Shown here in pieces: positions 15,983 to 24,741 of a DNA stretch of 37,493 bases. The stretch is from Streptococcus azizii. Its GTDB lineage: Bacteria; Bacillota; Bacilli; Lactobacillales; Streptococcaceae. The translations under genes were made by a program, and so were the position numbers. The stretch is from the NCBI RefSeq assembly GCF_001984715.1, contig NZ_MSPR01000020.1, positions 1 to 37,493 of the forward strand. The letters are read 5' to 3'. The first letter of the stretch is position 1, and the number at the start of each line of letters is the position of its first letter. The notes beneath the pieces were generated by a model. That model searched no databases, was not told the DNA's origin, and saw nothing but the letters and a program-made list of their open reading frames with translations.

Positions 15983-16849
15983 CTATTTAGAAACAGCGGA
16001 TAGCTGTTTTTTTACTTCGTGAAGAAAGGTCTGTTCAGCTGGGGATTGTTTGGAGTTGTCTTTCCAAATGAGAGATAGGGTGTTAGAGGGGGCTTCTTCC
16101 AATGGAATAGTGATTAAATTTGGGTCGGAAATGATACCGTCTAGTCCTAGTATAATGCCAACCCCAGATTTGGCCAGTATTCCAGCGTTATACAGTAGAT
16201 TATAGGTTGCGACAGTATGATATTGACCAGCTGAAGAAAGAAAAGAAAGATCAAAATCACTTTGCTCTGACACGATTAGTGGATAAGAGAGAATATCGGC
16301 AACCGTTACAAATGGATAGCTTGCCAGCGGATGACCAATAGGCACAATGATGGACCAGCGATCCCTTGTCCGTAACGATAATGCATGATATTTTTGTGGT
16401 ATATGGTTTCCGAAGATGATACCGAAATCTAATGTGCCATTGTTTAGTCCTTCAAAAACAGCATCTGCATTATCTGAGCGAAAATGCAATCGTATATTGG
16501 GGTGGAGTGTAAGGAGTTCTTTACAAGCCTCAGCAATCGTCTGTAGGGAGGCTGTTTCAGCTGTACCAATGTAAATATCTCCCGAAATCCCCTCTTTTTG
16601 TGTTAAATTATCCTTTGTTTTTTGGACCAATGATAAAATTTCTTGAGCACGATTATATAAGTATTGTCCATCGTCAGTTAGCTGTAACTGGCGACTACTT
16701 CTCCTAAACAAACGAACCCCTAGTTCATCTTCAAGGTCTTTCATTTGTCGAGATAAAGTAGGTTGCGTAATCAGCAATTTTTCAGCAGCATGGGTAATAT
16801 TTTTTTCTTGAGCGATGGTGACAAAATAGTGTAGCCTGCGAATATCCAT
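15983..16849 (-). CDS. LysR-family transcriptional regulator
   Basis: 288 residues, usual LysR length. The N-terminal winged helix-turn-helix (MDIRRLHYFVTIAQEKNITH, then AAEKLLITQPTLSRQMKDLE, residues 1-60) is followed by the effector-binding domain (IYIGTAETASLQTIAEA onward, residues ~90-288). The start at 16849 has AAAGGA 8 nt upstream. The gene is divergent from a hydrolase/acetyltransferase pair, the classic LysR arrangement, so it probably controls that pair and itself in response to an unknown small molecule. The intergenic gap carries two palindromes suited to a dimeric regulator. Confidence 0.92.
   Translation of the reverse strand: MDIRRLHYFVTIAQEKNITHAAEKLLITQPTLSRQMKDLEDELGVRLFRRSSRQLQLTDDGQYLYNRAQEILSLVQKTKDNLTQKEGISGDIYIGTAETASLQTIAEACKELLTLHPNIRLHFRSDNADAVFEGLNNGTLDFGIIFGNHIPQKYHALSLRTRDRWSIIVPIGHPLASYPFVTVADILSYPLIVSEQSDFDLSFLSSAGQYHTVATYNLLYNAGILAKSGVGIILGLDGIISDPNLITIPLEEAPSNTLSLIWKDNSKQSPAEQTFLHEVKKQLSAVSK
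15991..16013 (+). terminator. Intrinsic terminator at the end of the Rhs array
   Basis: AAACAGC-GGATA-GCTGTTT followed by T residues on the + strand. It lies inside the last codons of the oppositely oriented LysR gene, so it would stop transcription from the Rhs array without needing intergenic space. Confidence 0.65.
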
Positions 16850-16892
16850 GGGTTTTATCCTTTCTGAGTGATTATTGTCAGTATACCATAAA

Positions 16893-16962
16893 ATGCCTAA
16901 AAGGCATATTGTGTATCAAAAATAAGTATTGGACTATAGTATTGCTTTCTTTTATACTATAG
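16893..16962 (+). promoter_or_regulatory. Hydrolase promoter and palindromic operators
   Basis: ATGCCT-AAA-AGGCAT (16893-16907) is a perfect inverted repeat. CTATAGTAT (16934-16942) and ATACTATAG (16954-16962) form a second perfect one with an 11-nt spacer. A -35-like TTGGAC (16929) and a -10-like TATACT (16953) with 18-nt spacing overlap the second palindrome. This is plausible for control by the divergent LysR protein. Confidence 0.6.
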
Positions 16963-16990
16963 ATATCCACATCAAAAGGAAGAGGAAGGA

Positions 16991-17973
16991 ATGAATATGA
17001 CAGAAACAATACAATGGACAAATGAATGGGATAAAGTATTTCCTAAGAGTGAAAAAGTAGAACATACAAAAGTATCTTTTACGAATCATTTCGGTATGAC
17101 ACTTGTTGCTGATGTATATAAGCCAGTCACAGCAAGTAGCGTCTTACCTGCTTTAGCAGTGGCAGGACCATTCGGTGCAGTTAAAGAGCAAGTTTCCGGT
17201 CTTTATGCACAAGAAATGGCAAAACGTGGATTTTTGACGATTGCATTTGACCCATCCTTTACAGGTGAGTCTGGAGGTCTACCGCATTATATGCAATCAC
17301 CAGATATCAATACGGAGGATTTTCAAGCAGCTGTTGATTTCCTGGTTACGCATCCGCAAGTTGATGCAGAGAGAGTTGGTATTATCGGTATTTGTGGCTG
17401 GGGTGGCTATGCTTTGAATGTAGCTGCGCTGGATCCACGGATTAAAGTGAGTGTGGTCTTTACCATGTATGACCTCTCTCGCGTGACAAATAAGGGGTAT
17501 TTTGATAGGGATGATAGTGAAGAGAGTCGGTATCAATTACGATTAACAATGGCGAATCAAAGAACCTTGGATAAGGAATCAGGGGACTATCAATTAGCAG
17601 GTGGTGTAGTAGACCCACTACCCGAAGATGTGCCAGATTTTGTAAAAGACTATTACGCTTATTACAAACAGCCAAGGGGATACCATGAACGGAGTGGTAA
17701 TTCTAACGGGGGATGGATAGTACAATCAAATAGCAGGTTGGCAAATACACGTTTACTAGAATTCAGTGATGAAATTCGAAATGCTGTGTTAATAGTTCAT
17801 GGTGATCAGGCGCACTCTTACTATATGGGGAAAGAAGCCTTAAAAAAATTGCAAGGAGAGAATAAAAAATGATTACTGTAACAGGTGCTAGTCATATTGA
17901 TTTATATGACAAATTGGATTGTATTCCGTTTGATGAAATAGAAAACTTCCTTAAAGAAAATATGGAAAGATAG
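16991..17973 (+). pseudogene. Alpha/beta hydrolase (dienelactone hydrolase-like), frameshifted near the 3' end
   Basis: The first frame (16991-17872, 293 residues) has the alpha/beta hydrolase layout: LPALAVAGPFGAVKEQ, FDPSFTGES and a nucleophile elbow GICGWGG with Cys in place of Ser (residues ~136-142), as in dienelactone hydrolase-like enzymes. It ends at a TGA immediately after an A6 run. The next frame (17869-17973) continues the family's C-terminus: ITVTGASHIDLYD, with the expected catalytic His, then FDEIENFLKENM. One extra A would join them. As written, the product lacks its catalytic His. Substrate unknown. It sits upstream of an acetyltransferase and opposite the LysR gene. Confidence 0.75.
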
Positions 17974-17985
17974 GGAACATAGAGA

Positions 17986-18543
17986 ATGACTCATCTATTG
18001 GAAAAATTGCAAAGGAAAAAAGAAATTCTCGTCAATGATGTGGAATTTGAAGAAATCCATAAAATGAAGGCCGAAAACGAGCTACTGATTGCTGAACTTA
18101 ATACAGGTGTGAAATCTAAAGAAGAGGTGTTGCAGTATCTAACCAAGATTACAGGCAAACAAATAGACCCTTCTACAAGTGTTAGTTTACCCTTTCAAAC
18201 AGATTTTGGATACCATATTACACTCGGAAAAGAGGTGTTTATCAATAAGGAAGCGTTTTTTGTGGATTTAGGTGGTATTACCATTGAAGATAAGGTGCTG
18301 ATTGGTCCACGTGTTAGCTTGATTACAGTTAATCATATTTTAGCCCCTGCTAAACGCCGAGGGTTAGAGATCAGACCCATTCATATCCATAAGAATGTAT
18401 GGCTGGGAGCTGGCGCAATGGTTCTCCCAGGGGTCACCATTGGTGAAAATGCCGTTGTAGCAGCTAATAGCACAGTAACGAAAGATGTACCAGCTAATGT
18501 GATTGTGGCAGGAACACCGGCAAGGGTGATAAAAACCCTTTAG
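17986..18543 (+). CDS. Hexapeptide-repeat acyltransferase (sugar O-acetyltransferase, LacA/Maa-like)
   Basis: 185 residues, the usual size. The N-terminal helical part (residues 1-55) is the Mac domain of maltose/galactoside O-acetyltransferases. The left-handed beta-helix follows, with hexapeptide repeats such as ITLGKEVFINKEAF, ITIEDKVLIGPRVSL and VTIGENAVVAANSTV. The catalytic His is in LITVNHI. It transfers acetyl from acetyl-CoA to a sugar or similar acceptor in the cytosol. It starts 13 nt after the hydrolase reading frame remnant and is probably co-transcribed with it. Confidence 0.88.
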   Translation: MTHLLEKLQRKKEILVNDVEFEEIHKMKAENELLIAELNTGVKSKEEVLQYLTKITGKQIDPSTSVSLPFQTDFGYHITLGKEVFINKEAFFVDLGGITIEDKVLIGPRVSLITVNHILAPAKRRGLEIRPIHIHKNVWLGAGAMVLPGVTIGENAVVAANSTVTKDVPANVIVAGTPARVIKTL

Positions 18544-18955
18544 GACAACAACGATTTGTTTGTAACAAGTTCTGTATTCCCAATATCCAGATGAAGGTCT
18601 CCTCGTTTTACATTGGGGAAAGCCTGTACTTGTAAGGTAGGAGGTAATCATCGAATGCAGAAAAGATTCCAGAGTCTTGTTTCGGACTTTGGATTTTTTT
18701 AATTTTAACGCAATAATTACGGCCTCTTTATATGAAATTTATAATTTATTGTTAGACTAAAAGCAGGCTTAGTCTCTCGTTCATTTATTTGAGACTCCTT
18801 GCTCAAGTAATACTCAAGGAACATCGATCATTGACGACTGTTAGCACCTGTACAATTAGTAAGTTGACAGGGGGATGTTTGATTTTCAAAGGGGATCAAT
18901 GAACATCAGGTAAGTCTGCTATCAATAAATATTTTATGAAAAAGAGGATTAGAAC
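18544..18955. other. 412-bp intergenic region with terminator
   Basis: No convincing gene. A hairpin TCCAGAGTC/GACTTTGGA followed by seven T (about 18668-18700) can end the acetyltransferase transcript. Further on there are short inverted repeats (TCCTTG..CAAGGA near 18797-18823) and a TTGACA at 18864 without a good -10 at the right distance. The promoter of the ABC transporter genes must lie in the second half, but I cannot place it firmly. Confidence 0.5.
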
Positions 18956-20038
18956 ATGTTAAAAAGAACGTTTTTAGTGACTTTGGCGACCTTGGCTCTA
19001 ACAGGATGTAGCAATGCCAGCACTAGTGGAGATAGTGAGATAGATTTAACGAGTATTTCACTGGAAGAGCTGGTAGTGAAGGCCAAAGAAGAAGGGGAAG
19101 TAAATTCATTGGGAATGCCGGATAGTTGGGCCAACTGGAAAGAAACATGGGAGGACATTGACGAAAAATATAGTATCAAGCATAGCGATACCGATATGTC
19201 TTCTGCAGAAGAGCTAGCAAAATTTGAGAGCGAGAAGAAAAATGCCTCTGGTGACATTGGAGATGTCGGAATTGCTTTTGGTTCACTGGCTGTTGAAAGG
19301 GATTTGGTCATCGGGTATAAGACCTCGTATTTTGATGAAATCCCTGACTGGGCAAAAGATACGGAGGGCAAATGGATCATTGGCTACACTGGTACAATGG
19401 CATTTATGAGCGATAAGAAAAGTGTCCAAAATCCACCGAAATCTTGGGAGGATATCAAAAATGGTGATTTTAAGGTCACGATAGGTGATGTTGAAAAGGC
19501 CAACCAAGCCCAATTTGCCGTCTTAGCAGCAAGCTATGCTTTTGGCGGAGATGAAAAGAACTTACAACCTGGGATTGACTTTTTTAAGAAGTTAGCCAAG
19601 GAGGGACGGCTAGTAACGACCTCTCCAGATCTTGCTACAATAGAAAAGGGAGAGCATGAGCTTGTCTTGATGTGGGATTTTAACGCCTTGAATTATCGCG
19701 ATCAAATTGATAGAGAGCGGTTTGATGTCACTATACCAGAGGAAAAATCAGTCATGAGTGGGTATGCTACAATCATCAATAAGTATGCGAAAAATCCGTA
19801 TGCCGCAGCCTTGGCTAGAGAATTTATCCTATCTGATGAGGGGCAAGATAACTTAGCTAAAGGATATGCGAAACCTATCCGAAAGGATGCCAAGATTTCA
19901 GAAGAAGCTAAGAATAAATTGTTGCCAGAATCAATGTATAAGAATGTGACGCCCGTTAAGGATTCGGAGGCTTGGAATGAAACCTTGAAGGAATTGCCCC
20001 AGAAATGGCAGGAAGAAATTTCTTCATTGATCCAATAG
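18956..20038 (+). CDS. ABC importer substrate-binding lipoprotein
   Basis: 360 residues. Signal peptide MLKRTFLVTLATLALTGC with the lipobox Cys at 18, followed by a Ser/Thr/Gly-rich spacer, so it is anchored outside the membrane. The body resembles the AfuA/PotD-type class of periplasmic-binding proteins (solute-binding types for iron, polyamines, phosphonates or sugar phosphates): IGDVGIAFGSLAVE, GYTGTMAFM and WEDIKNGDFKVTIGD. First gene of a four-gene importer on the same strand, separated from the permease gene by 51 bp. The phosphoesterase downstream makes a phosphorylated organic substrate the more likely option, but the sequence does not fix the ligand. Confidence 0.88.
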   Translation: MLKRTFLVTLATLALTGCSNASTSGDSEIDLTSISLEELVVKAKEEGEVNSLGMPDSWANWKETWEDIDEKYSIKHSDTDMSSAEELAKFESEKKNASGDIGDVGIAFGSLAVERDLVIGYKTSYFDEIPDWAKDTEGKWIIGYTGTMAFMSDKKSVQNPPKSWEDIKNGDFKVTIGDVEKANQAQFAVLAASYAFGGDEKNLQPGIDFFKKLAKEGRLVTTSPDLATIEKGEHELVLMWDFNALNYRDQIDRERFDVTIPEEKSVMSGYATIINKYAKNPYAAALAREFILSDEGQDNLAKGYAKPIRKDAKISEEAKNKLLPESMYKNVTPVKDSEAWNETLKELPQKWQEEISSLIQ

Positions 20039-20089
20039 AATCGGCAGGATTACGATGTAGTCAGCCACAATGGTTGCGGGAGGGAGTTT

Positions 20090-20953
20090 GTGAAAGAAAA
20101 GTCAATATTTATTGTGACAATCAGTATCCTATTTCTATTTATAGCCGCTTTCTTAGTTTACCCATTCCTCATTATGCTATTGAATAGTTTTCAAACAGCT
20201 GCACACGATGCGTTCACACTAGGCAACTATAGTGAAGTCTTTTCTAAATCAATCTATCTGTCGGCCTTTTTGAATTCTATCATCATTTCAGTAGCCTCTA
20301 GCTTATTTGCCCTCATTTTAGCAGCCGTCTCAGTAAATGTGATTAAGTCAAGGGCAAAAAAGTTCCAGAATAATATACTCGTTATGGCCAATCTGACCAG
20401 TAATTTCGCCGGGATTCCACTCGCTTTCGCTTTTATTATTTTGCTTGGGAATACAGGGGTCCTTGTGCTGCTAGACCAGCTATCAGGATGGAAGCTACTA
20501 GAACATTTTAATCTGTATAGTAAAGATGGCCTGTCACTCATCTATATCTATTTTCAACTGCCTTTAGGAATTATGCTGTTGTATCCAGTATTTGATAATT
20601 TAGATAAACATTGGAAGGCGGCAGCGGCCATCTTAGGAGCTAATGACTTTCAATATTGGAAATGTATTGGTTTACCTATTATTTCTCCTGGTTTATTTGG
20701 AGTCTTTACGATTATGTTTGCCAATGCGATGGGAGCCTACGCTTCAGTGTATGCATTAACGGGTAGCACTTTTAATATATTGTCCGTCCGCATTGCTACA
20801 ACAGTGTCAGGAGATGTGATTGCTAGACCTGAAATCGCTTCGACTTTGGCTATTATCTTAGCCTTTATTCTGTTAGTGAATATGTTGATTGGCGAGTGGT
20901 TAACGACTAAGGTGAGGAGAGATACGAATGAAAAGAACGATAGGCTTGCTTAG
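20090..20953 (+). CDS. ABC importer permease 1
   Basis: 287 residues starting at GTG with GGGAG upstream. About six hydrophobic segments, beginning ISILFLFIAAFLVYPFLIML. The inner-membrane transporter loop (AAAILGANDFQYWKCIGLPI) has the EAA-type pattern that contacts the ATPase. Together with the overlapping second permease it forms the membrane channel of the importer. Its 3' end overlaps permease 2 by 26 nt, which implies translational coupling. Confidence 0.88.
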   Translation: MKEKSIFIVTISILFLFIAAFLVYPFLIMLLNSFQTAAHDAFTLGNYSEVFSKSIYLSAFLNSIIISVASSLFALILAAVSVNVIKSRAKKFQNNILVMANLTSNFAGIPLAFAFIILLGNTGVLVLLDQLSGWKLLEHFNLYSKDGLSLIYIYFQLPLGIMLLYPVFDNLDKHWKAAAAILGANDFQYWKCIGLPIISPGLFGVFTIMFANAMGAYASVYALTGSTFNILSVRIATTVSGDVIARPEIASTLAIILAFILLVNMLIGEWLTTKVRRDTNEKNDRLA

Positions 20954-21701
20954 CTTACTGCTGTCTTGTCTATATTTGGCAATACCGCTACTTGTAACAG
21001 TATTGTATTCCCTTTCTAGTAATTGGAGCCATACGATTTTACCAGAGAGTCTGACCCTAAAATGGTACAGTGATTTATTTCTAAATAGTGATTTTATTCG
21101 TTCTATGGGAAAGTCCCTGATTTTAGTTGGGGGAGTCGTTATCATTGCAGTTCTCATTATGGTTCCTGCAGTTTATGGTATCATCCTTTTTTATCCAAGA
21201 TTAGAACGCTGGATTAAATGGTCTATTATTGGGAGTTATGCCATGCCGGGAATTATTTTAAGCGTCGGCCTGCTAAAGGCATATGCAAATAGTCCTATTC
21301 CAATGCTCTTTGTGGTAATGGGTGCCTACTTCACGACTGTTTTGCCCTTTATCTATCAAGGCATTCGCAACAGTTTGAGAAATATAAATGTGGTCCAATT
21401 AAATGAAGCGGCTGAAGTATTGGGAGCCAGTAAGATGATGACCTTTAAAACGATTATTCTACCGAATATTATGCACAGCATTAAGGTATCTGCTCTACTA
21501 AGTTTTTCTGTACTATTTGGTGAGTTTGTAGTCATCAACTTATTGTTAGGTTCAAAATTTAAAACGGTCCAGATCTTTTTAATGGAAAATATCAAGAAAA
21601 AAGGGCATTTTTCAAGTGCTATTGTCGGCTGTTACTTCATTTTACTTGCAATCGTTGCTCTGATTGTTTTAAAAGAACATTCTGGGCGTAAAGAAAGGTA
21701 G
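20928..21701 (+). CDS. ABC importer permease 2
   Basis: 257 residues, five to six membrane segments starting LLSLLLSCLYLAIPLLVTVL. The EAA loop is clear: LNEAAEVLGASKMMTFKTII, followed by LPNIMHS. An AGGAG lies inside the end of permease 1, upstream of this start. It forms a heterodimer with permease 1. Confidence 0.88.
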   Translation: MKRTIGLLSLLLSCLYLAIPLLVTVLYSLSSNWSHTILPESLTLKWYSDLFLNSDFIRSMGKSLILVGGVVIIAVLIMVPAVYGIILFYPRLERWIKWSIIGSYAMPGIILSVGLLKAYANSPIPMLFVVMGAYFTTVLPFIYQGIRNSLRNINVVQLNEAAEVLGASKMMTFKTIILPNIMHSIKVSALLSFSVLFGEFVVINLLLGSKFKTVQIFLMENIKKKGHFSSAIVGCYFILLAIVALIVLKEHSGRKER

Positions 21702-21705
21702 TTGG

Positions 21706-22704
21706 ATGAGTTATATACAAGTAAATCAATTAGTCAAAACATTTGATCATAAAGAAGTGCTAAAGTCCTTGAATTTAAGCGTGCAAGAAAAGACAATCAC
21801 AACCTTACTTGGCCCCAGTGGCTGTGGGAAAAGTACCTTGCTTCGTAGCATTGTCGGGCTCCATGCTATTGATAAAGGCACTATTATTATCGATGGGAAA
21901 AGGGTTGACCATCTGCCTCCAAATGAGCGGAATATCGGAATGGTCTTTCAAAACTATGCCCTATTTCCCAATATGACTGTTCAGGAAAATATCCGCTTCG
22001 GTCTGGATATGAAAAAGATTGATAGGGCGGTGGCGAACGAATCCGTGCAAGAAATCATTCATTTAGTAGGACTGGAGGGAAAAGAGACGGCATTTCCAAG
22101 AGAACTTTCAGGAGGCCAACAACAACGAGTAGCCTTGGCGAGGGCCTTGGTGACAAAACCGAAAGTACTGCTACTAGATGAGCCCTTGAGTGCACTGGAT
22201 GCCCAAATTAGAAAAAATATCCAACAGTTGCTAAGGCGCTTACAGTACGAACTAGGGATTACAATGATTTTGGTTACCCATGACCAAGAAGAAGCGATGG
22301 CTTTGAGTGATTATATCTATATTTTAAAAGATGGAACGATTGCCCAAGAAGGGACACCAAATGAAATATACAAATATCCTAAGTCGGAGTTTATCGCAAA
22401 GTTTATCGGTAGCTACAATTTACTAAATCGTGAGGCTTTTTATGAAGTTTTCAACACTCCTTTACAGGGGGCTTCATTTGTAGCGATTCGACCTGAGATT
22501 TTCAGTCCAGATCCGATAGCGAATGCTTATCAGATTGAAGGGGAAATTATCAATAGTTCCATGTTGGGTTCTATTGTGAGATATGATGTGAAAATAGGCA
22601 ATTATATGATTTATTTGGACCGCCTAAATCGTTCCTATCAGCAGCTAAATACAGATAATAAAATTCTCCTTTATGTCAAAGAAGAAGACATGGTGAAAAT
22701 CTAA
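21706..22704 (+). CDS. ABC importer ATPase (PotA/FbpC-like)
   Basis: 332 residues, 4 bp after permease 2. Walker A GPSGCGKST (residues 36-44), Q-loop VFQNYALFP, signature LSGGQQQR, Walker B LLLDEPLSALD, and the switch His in LVTHDQ. The ~100-residue C-terminal extension (from about residue 240, FVAIRPEIF onward) is the TOBE-type regulatory domain of the spermidine/iron/sulfate importer class. It hydrolyses ATP at the inner face of the membrane to drive uptake. Best-conserved member of the operon. Confidence 0.93.
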   Translation: MSYIQVNQLVKTFDHKEVLKSLNLSVQEKTITTLLGPSGCGKSTLLRSIVGLHAIDKGTIIIDGKRVDHLPPNERNIGMVFQNYALFPNMTVQENIRFGLDMKKIDRAVANESVQEIIHLVGLEGKETAFPRELSGGQQQRVALARALVTKPKVLLLDEPLSALDAQIRKNIQQLLRRLQYELGITMILVTHDQEEAMALSDYIYILKDGTIAQEGTPNEIYKYPKSEFIAKFIGSYNLLNREAFYEVFNTPLQGASFVAIRPEIFSPDPIANAYQIEGEIINSSMLGSIVRYDVKIGNYMIYLDRLNRSYQQLNTDNKILLYVKEEDMVKI

Positions 22705-23040
22705 GATACAAAGGGCGTCTAAAAAGCGACTGAAAATTAGGAAACATGACGAAGAAACGTTTGAACACCTAATTGACCTCGCTCTTTCGTTTTTAGGCTC
22801 AGGTAGAAATAGTCACTCCCCTGACTATTTCTATATCCCAAAGGGATTCTCAGCTGTAATCGGCTAAAGCCGAAACAGCTGCCTATCTTCTTCGCACAGA
22901 GTTTAGGGCATGTTCAATTAAGATGTGAGGACGTTAAGAAAATGTAAAGAAAAATAGGACTCTTGATGAAGTATCTTTTTGATTTTTAAAGAGTATGACT
23001 CATGCTCAATGAAAATCAAAAAATATCAGCTAGTGGCTTT
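22705..23040. repeat. Mosaic of palindromic repeat modules
   Basis: No gene. It contains several modules found again at 32195-33000: AAAGGGCGTCTAAAAAGCGA near the start, a single copy of the 52-bp unit with CGGCTAAAGCCG (about 22840-22886), and GATGTGAGGACGTTAAGAAA near 22925. A perfect 11-bp hairpin AGAAATAGTCA/TGACTATTTCT (22805-22832) could help end the ABC transcript. Near 22975 there is a miniature-element right end, TTTTTGATTTTTAAAGAGTA. Confidence 0.7.
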
Positions 23041-23090
23041 TCTTAGGTGTGAAAATGAAAAGAGAGAAGAGCAAAAAGGGAGGGATGAGG

Positions 23091-23906
23091 ATGTTAAAAA
23101 TTCTTCAGTTAACGGATTTGCATTTTGGAGAAATACACGAAGAGTCTAGAGATAGAGATGCAGCGACAAAAGCTCTTATCAGTCGACTTGTTATGGAACA
23201 CCGTCCACAGTTTATCGCTGTAACGGGCGATATTATTTGGAGTTTAGCTAAAAAGAGCTTCCAAACATTTAGGGAAGTACTGGCCTTTATCAATGATTTT
23301 GGTATTCCGTTTGCAGTCACACTTGGTAACCATGATGCTGAGGCAGACTTTGATCGAGAGGTACTAAATGCCATCGTATTGGAACAAACTAATTTTATAA
23401 TTCCAACCTCGCTCTTGAATATCGGTGGGCGCTTGAACTATTATATTGAACTTCAAGATGCAGGGATTTCCCATCGACTCTATTTTATGGACTCGGGAGA
23501 TTATGACGCTCACCGGTTTGGTGAATATGATTTTATCCAACATGAGCAAATTGACTGGCTGGTAAAAAATGAAAAAGACTTTTCTGGCATCAGTCAGTTG
23601 TTTCTCCATATCCCTGTACCAGAATATAAAACAGCACGACAGTTAGGATTAGCCATCGGTCATCAGGATGAAGAAATTAATTGTCCGGGCTTAAATACGG
23701 GTCTCTTCAGTCATATCTATCTTCATACTCATATAAAGGCCATCTATTGCGGCCATGATCATGACAATGATTTTTCAGCTCATTATTTCGGTATTCAGCT
23801 CAACTATGGACGTGTGACCGGATTTAATACCTATGGTAGCTTAGAAAGAGGTGGCCGTTTAATCATGATTGAAAAGGACAAGATTTCCTCTATCATAGTG
23901 GAATAG
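23091..23906 (+). CDS. Calcineurin-type metallophosphoesterase
   Basis: 271 residues from the ATG at 23091, chosen because AAGGGAGGG stands at the right distance; an in-frame start at 23049 would add 14 Lys/Arg-rich residues. The metal-binding motifs are in order: DLHFG (residues ~9-13), GDIIW, GNHDAE, then a late LHTHIKAIYCGHDHD. The fold hydrolyses phosphomonoesters or diesters with two metal ions. There is no signal peptide, so it is cytosolic. It follows the ABC importer across a 386-bp repeat region, and may release phosphate from the imported compound; that link is inference. Confidence 0.9.
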   Translation: MLKILQLTDLHFGEIHEESRDRDAATKALISRLVMEHRPQFIAVTGDIIWSLAKKSFQTFREVLAFINDFGIPFAVTLGNHDAEADFDREVLNAIVLEQTNFIIPTSLLNIGGRLNYYIELQDAGISHRLYFMDSGDYDAHRFGEYDFIQHEQIDWLVKNEKDFSGISQLFLHIPVPEYKTARQLGLAIGHQDEEINCPGLNTGLFSHIYLHTHIKAIYCGHDHDNDFSAHYFGIQLNYGRVTGFNTYGSLERGGRLIMIEKDKISSIIVE

Positions 23907-23912
23907 ATACAG

Positions 23913-23950
23913 CAAAAAAAGGAACAGGCAGGGTGTTCCTTTTTCTGTAT
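23913..23950 (+). terminator. Intrinsic terminator after the phosphoesterase
   Basis: AGGAACA-GGCAGGG-TGTTCCT with flanking A-run and T-run, extended by ATACAG/CTGTAT. Its symmetry lets it work in both directions. Confidence 0.85.
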
Positions 23951-23963
23951 AGCTGCTTAATGA

Positions 23964-24345
23964 TACTCGTCAAAAATATACTCTAACGTCGTTACCTCAC
24001 ATTGAGTTTTTCACGGGCTTGGTATCTTGTGGAATTGAGTTCAGCCTAAAACCTCGGGAAAAAGGTTTTGGCTTCAGCCGATTACAGCTGAGATTGAAAC
24101 AGTTCAGTGAACTGTTTCAACTGGTCACCTAGAAATCAGAAAGTGACCACAGCAGAACGGGGAACTGTTTCAACTGGTCACCGAGAAATGTGAAAGTGAC
24201 CACAGAAGCCCGAGCTAAGAAATAGGAAAGCGAGGCTAGATTAACTCATTGGTTGCAAAGCAACCTGCTTCGATTGCCTACTTTCACTTAGACCTTTTAA
24301 CGTCCTCACATCTTAGTCTAGTCAGAGTTTGATTTTTTATAGAGC
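23964..24345. repeat. Composite repeat with miniature-element ends
   Basis: The left end TACTCGTCAAAAATATACTC and the right end complementary to TGCTCTATAAAAAATCAAAC bracket a mosaic of GAAACAGTTCAGTGAACTGTTTC-type palindromes and repeated GGTCACCTAGAAATC modules. Bases 24075-24275 are an inverted, near-identical copy of about 32404-32606. No coding capacity. Confidence 0.7.
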
Positions 24346-24393
24346 ATGAACTAGCTGCCTGTGGCTTTTTCACTGATCGCAGCAAGGTTTTCT

Positions 24394-24588
24394 TTAGGAT
24401 AACGAGTCCTTTCGTTTCATCTCTCCGTGGGGGAAGTAGGTGCCTTCTGGCATGTCATTGATGATGACATGGATGGCTTCTTTGGGTGCATTGGTGTTGC
24501 GGGAGACAACCTCAGTCACCTCACGCGCAAGGGCGATTTTCTGCTCTTCTGAGCGTCCTTCAAATAGATCAATTCGCACAAATGGCAT
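24394..24588 (-). CDS. 4-oxalocrotonate tautomerase family protein
   Basis: 64 residues from the ATG at 24588, which has AAGGAG 8 nt upstream; a longer frame starting at 24750 would overlap the divergent tdk start and add a non-family N-terminus. After Met removal Pro1 is exposed (MPFVRIDLFEGR), the catalytic base of this superfamily. The rest (REVTEVVSRNTNAPKEAIHV, then INDMP) matches the usual 60-65-residue subunits, which assemble as hexamers. The physiological substrate in streptococci is unknown. It is transcribed away from tdk. Confidence 0.9.
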   Translation of the reverse strand: MPFVRIDLFEGRSEEQKIALAREVTEVVSRNTNAPKEAIHVIINDMPEGTYFPHGEMKRKDSLS

Positions 24589-24697
24589 AAGAGTCTCCTT
24601 TTTCTTTACTAGGATTAGTATAGCACATTTGTAAAGGATAAGATAGTCGAACAAAAACTTTTTTTCTTTTTCTCTAGTACCGTATTTGTCGAATTTG

Positions 24698-24706
24698 TGG
24701 TAGAAT
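24698..24706 (+). promoter_or_regulatory. Extended -10 promoter of the tdk operon
   Basis: TGGTAGAAT fits TGnTATAAT with one mismatch, 36 nt before the tdk start. There is no good -35, as is common for extended -10 promoters. Confidence 0.5.
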
Positions 24707-24741
24707 GGAATGAATGAATGTGATAGATTGGAAAGAGAAAA

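Noticed and set aside
17850..17975. Programmed frameshift in the hydrolase gene
   Set aside because: The A6 run is not in the usual heptamer phase and there is no obvious stimulating structure; a simple mutation or read error is more likely.
20005..20187. Small frame between binding protein and permease 1
   Set aside because: It overlaps both genes in another frame and lacks a start site.
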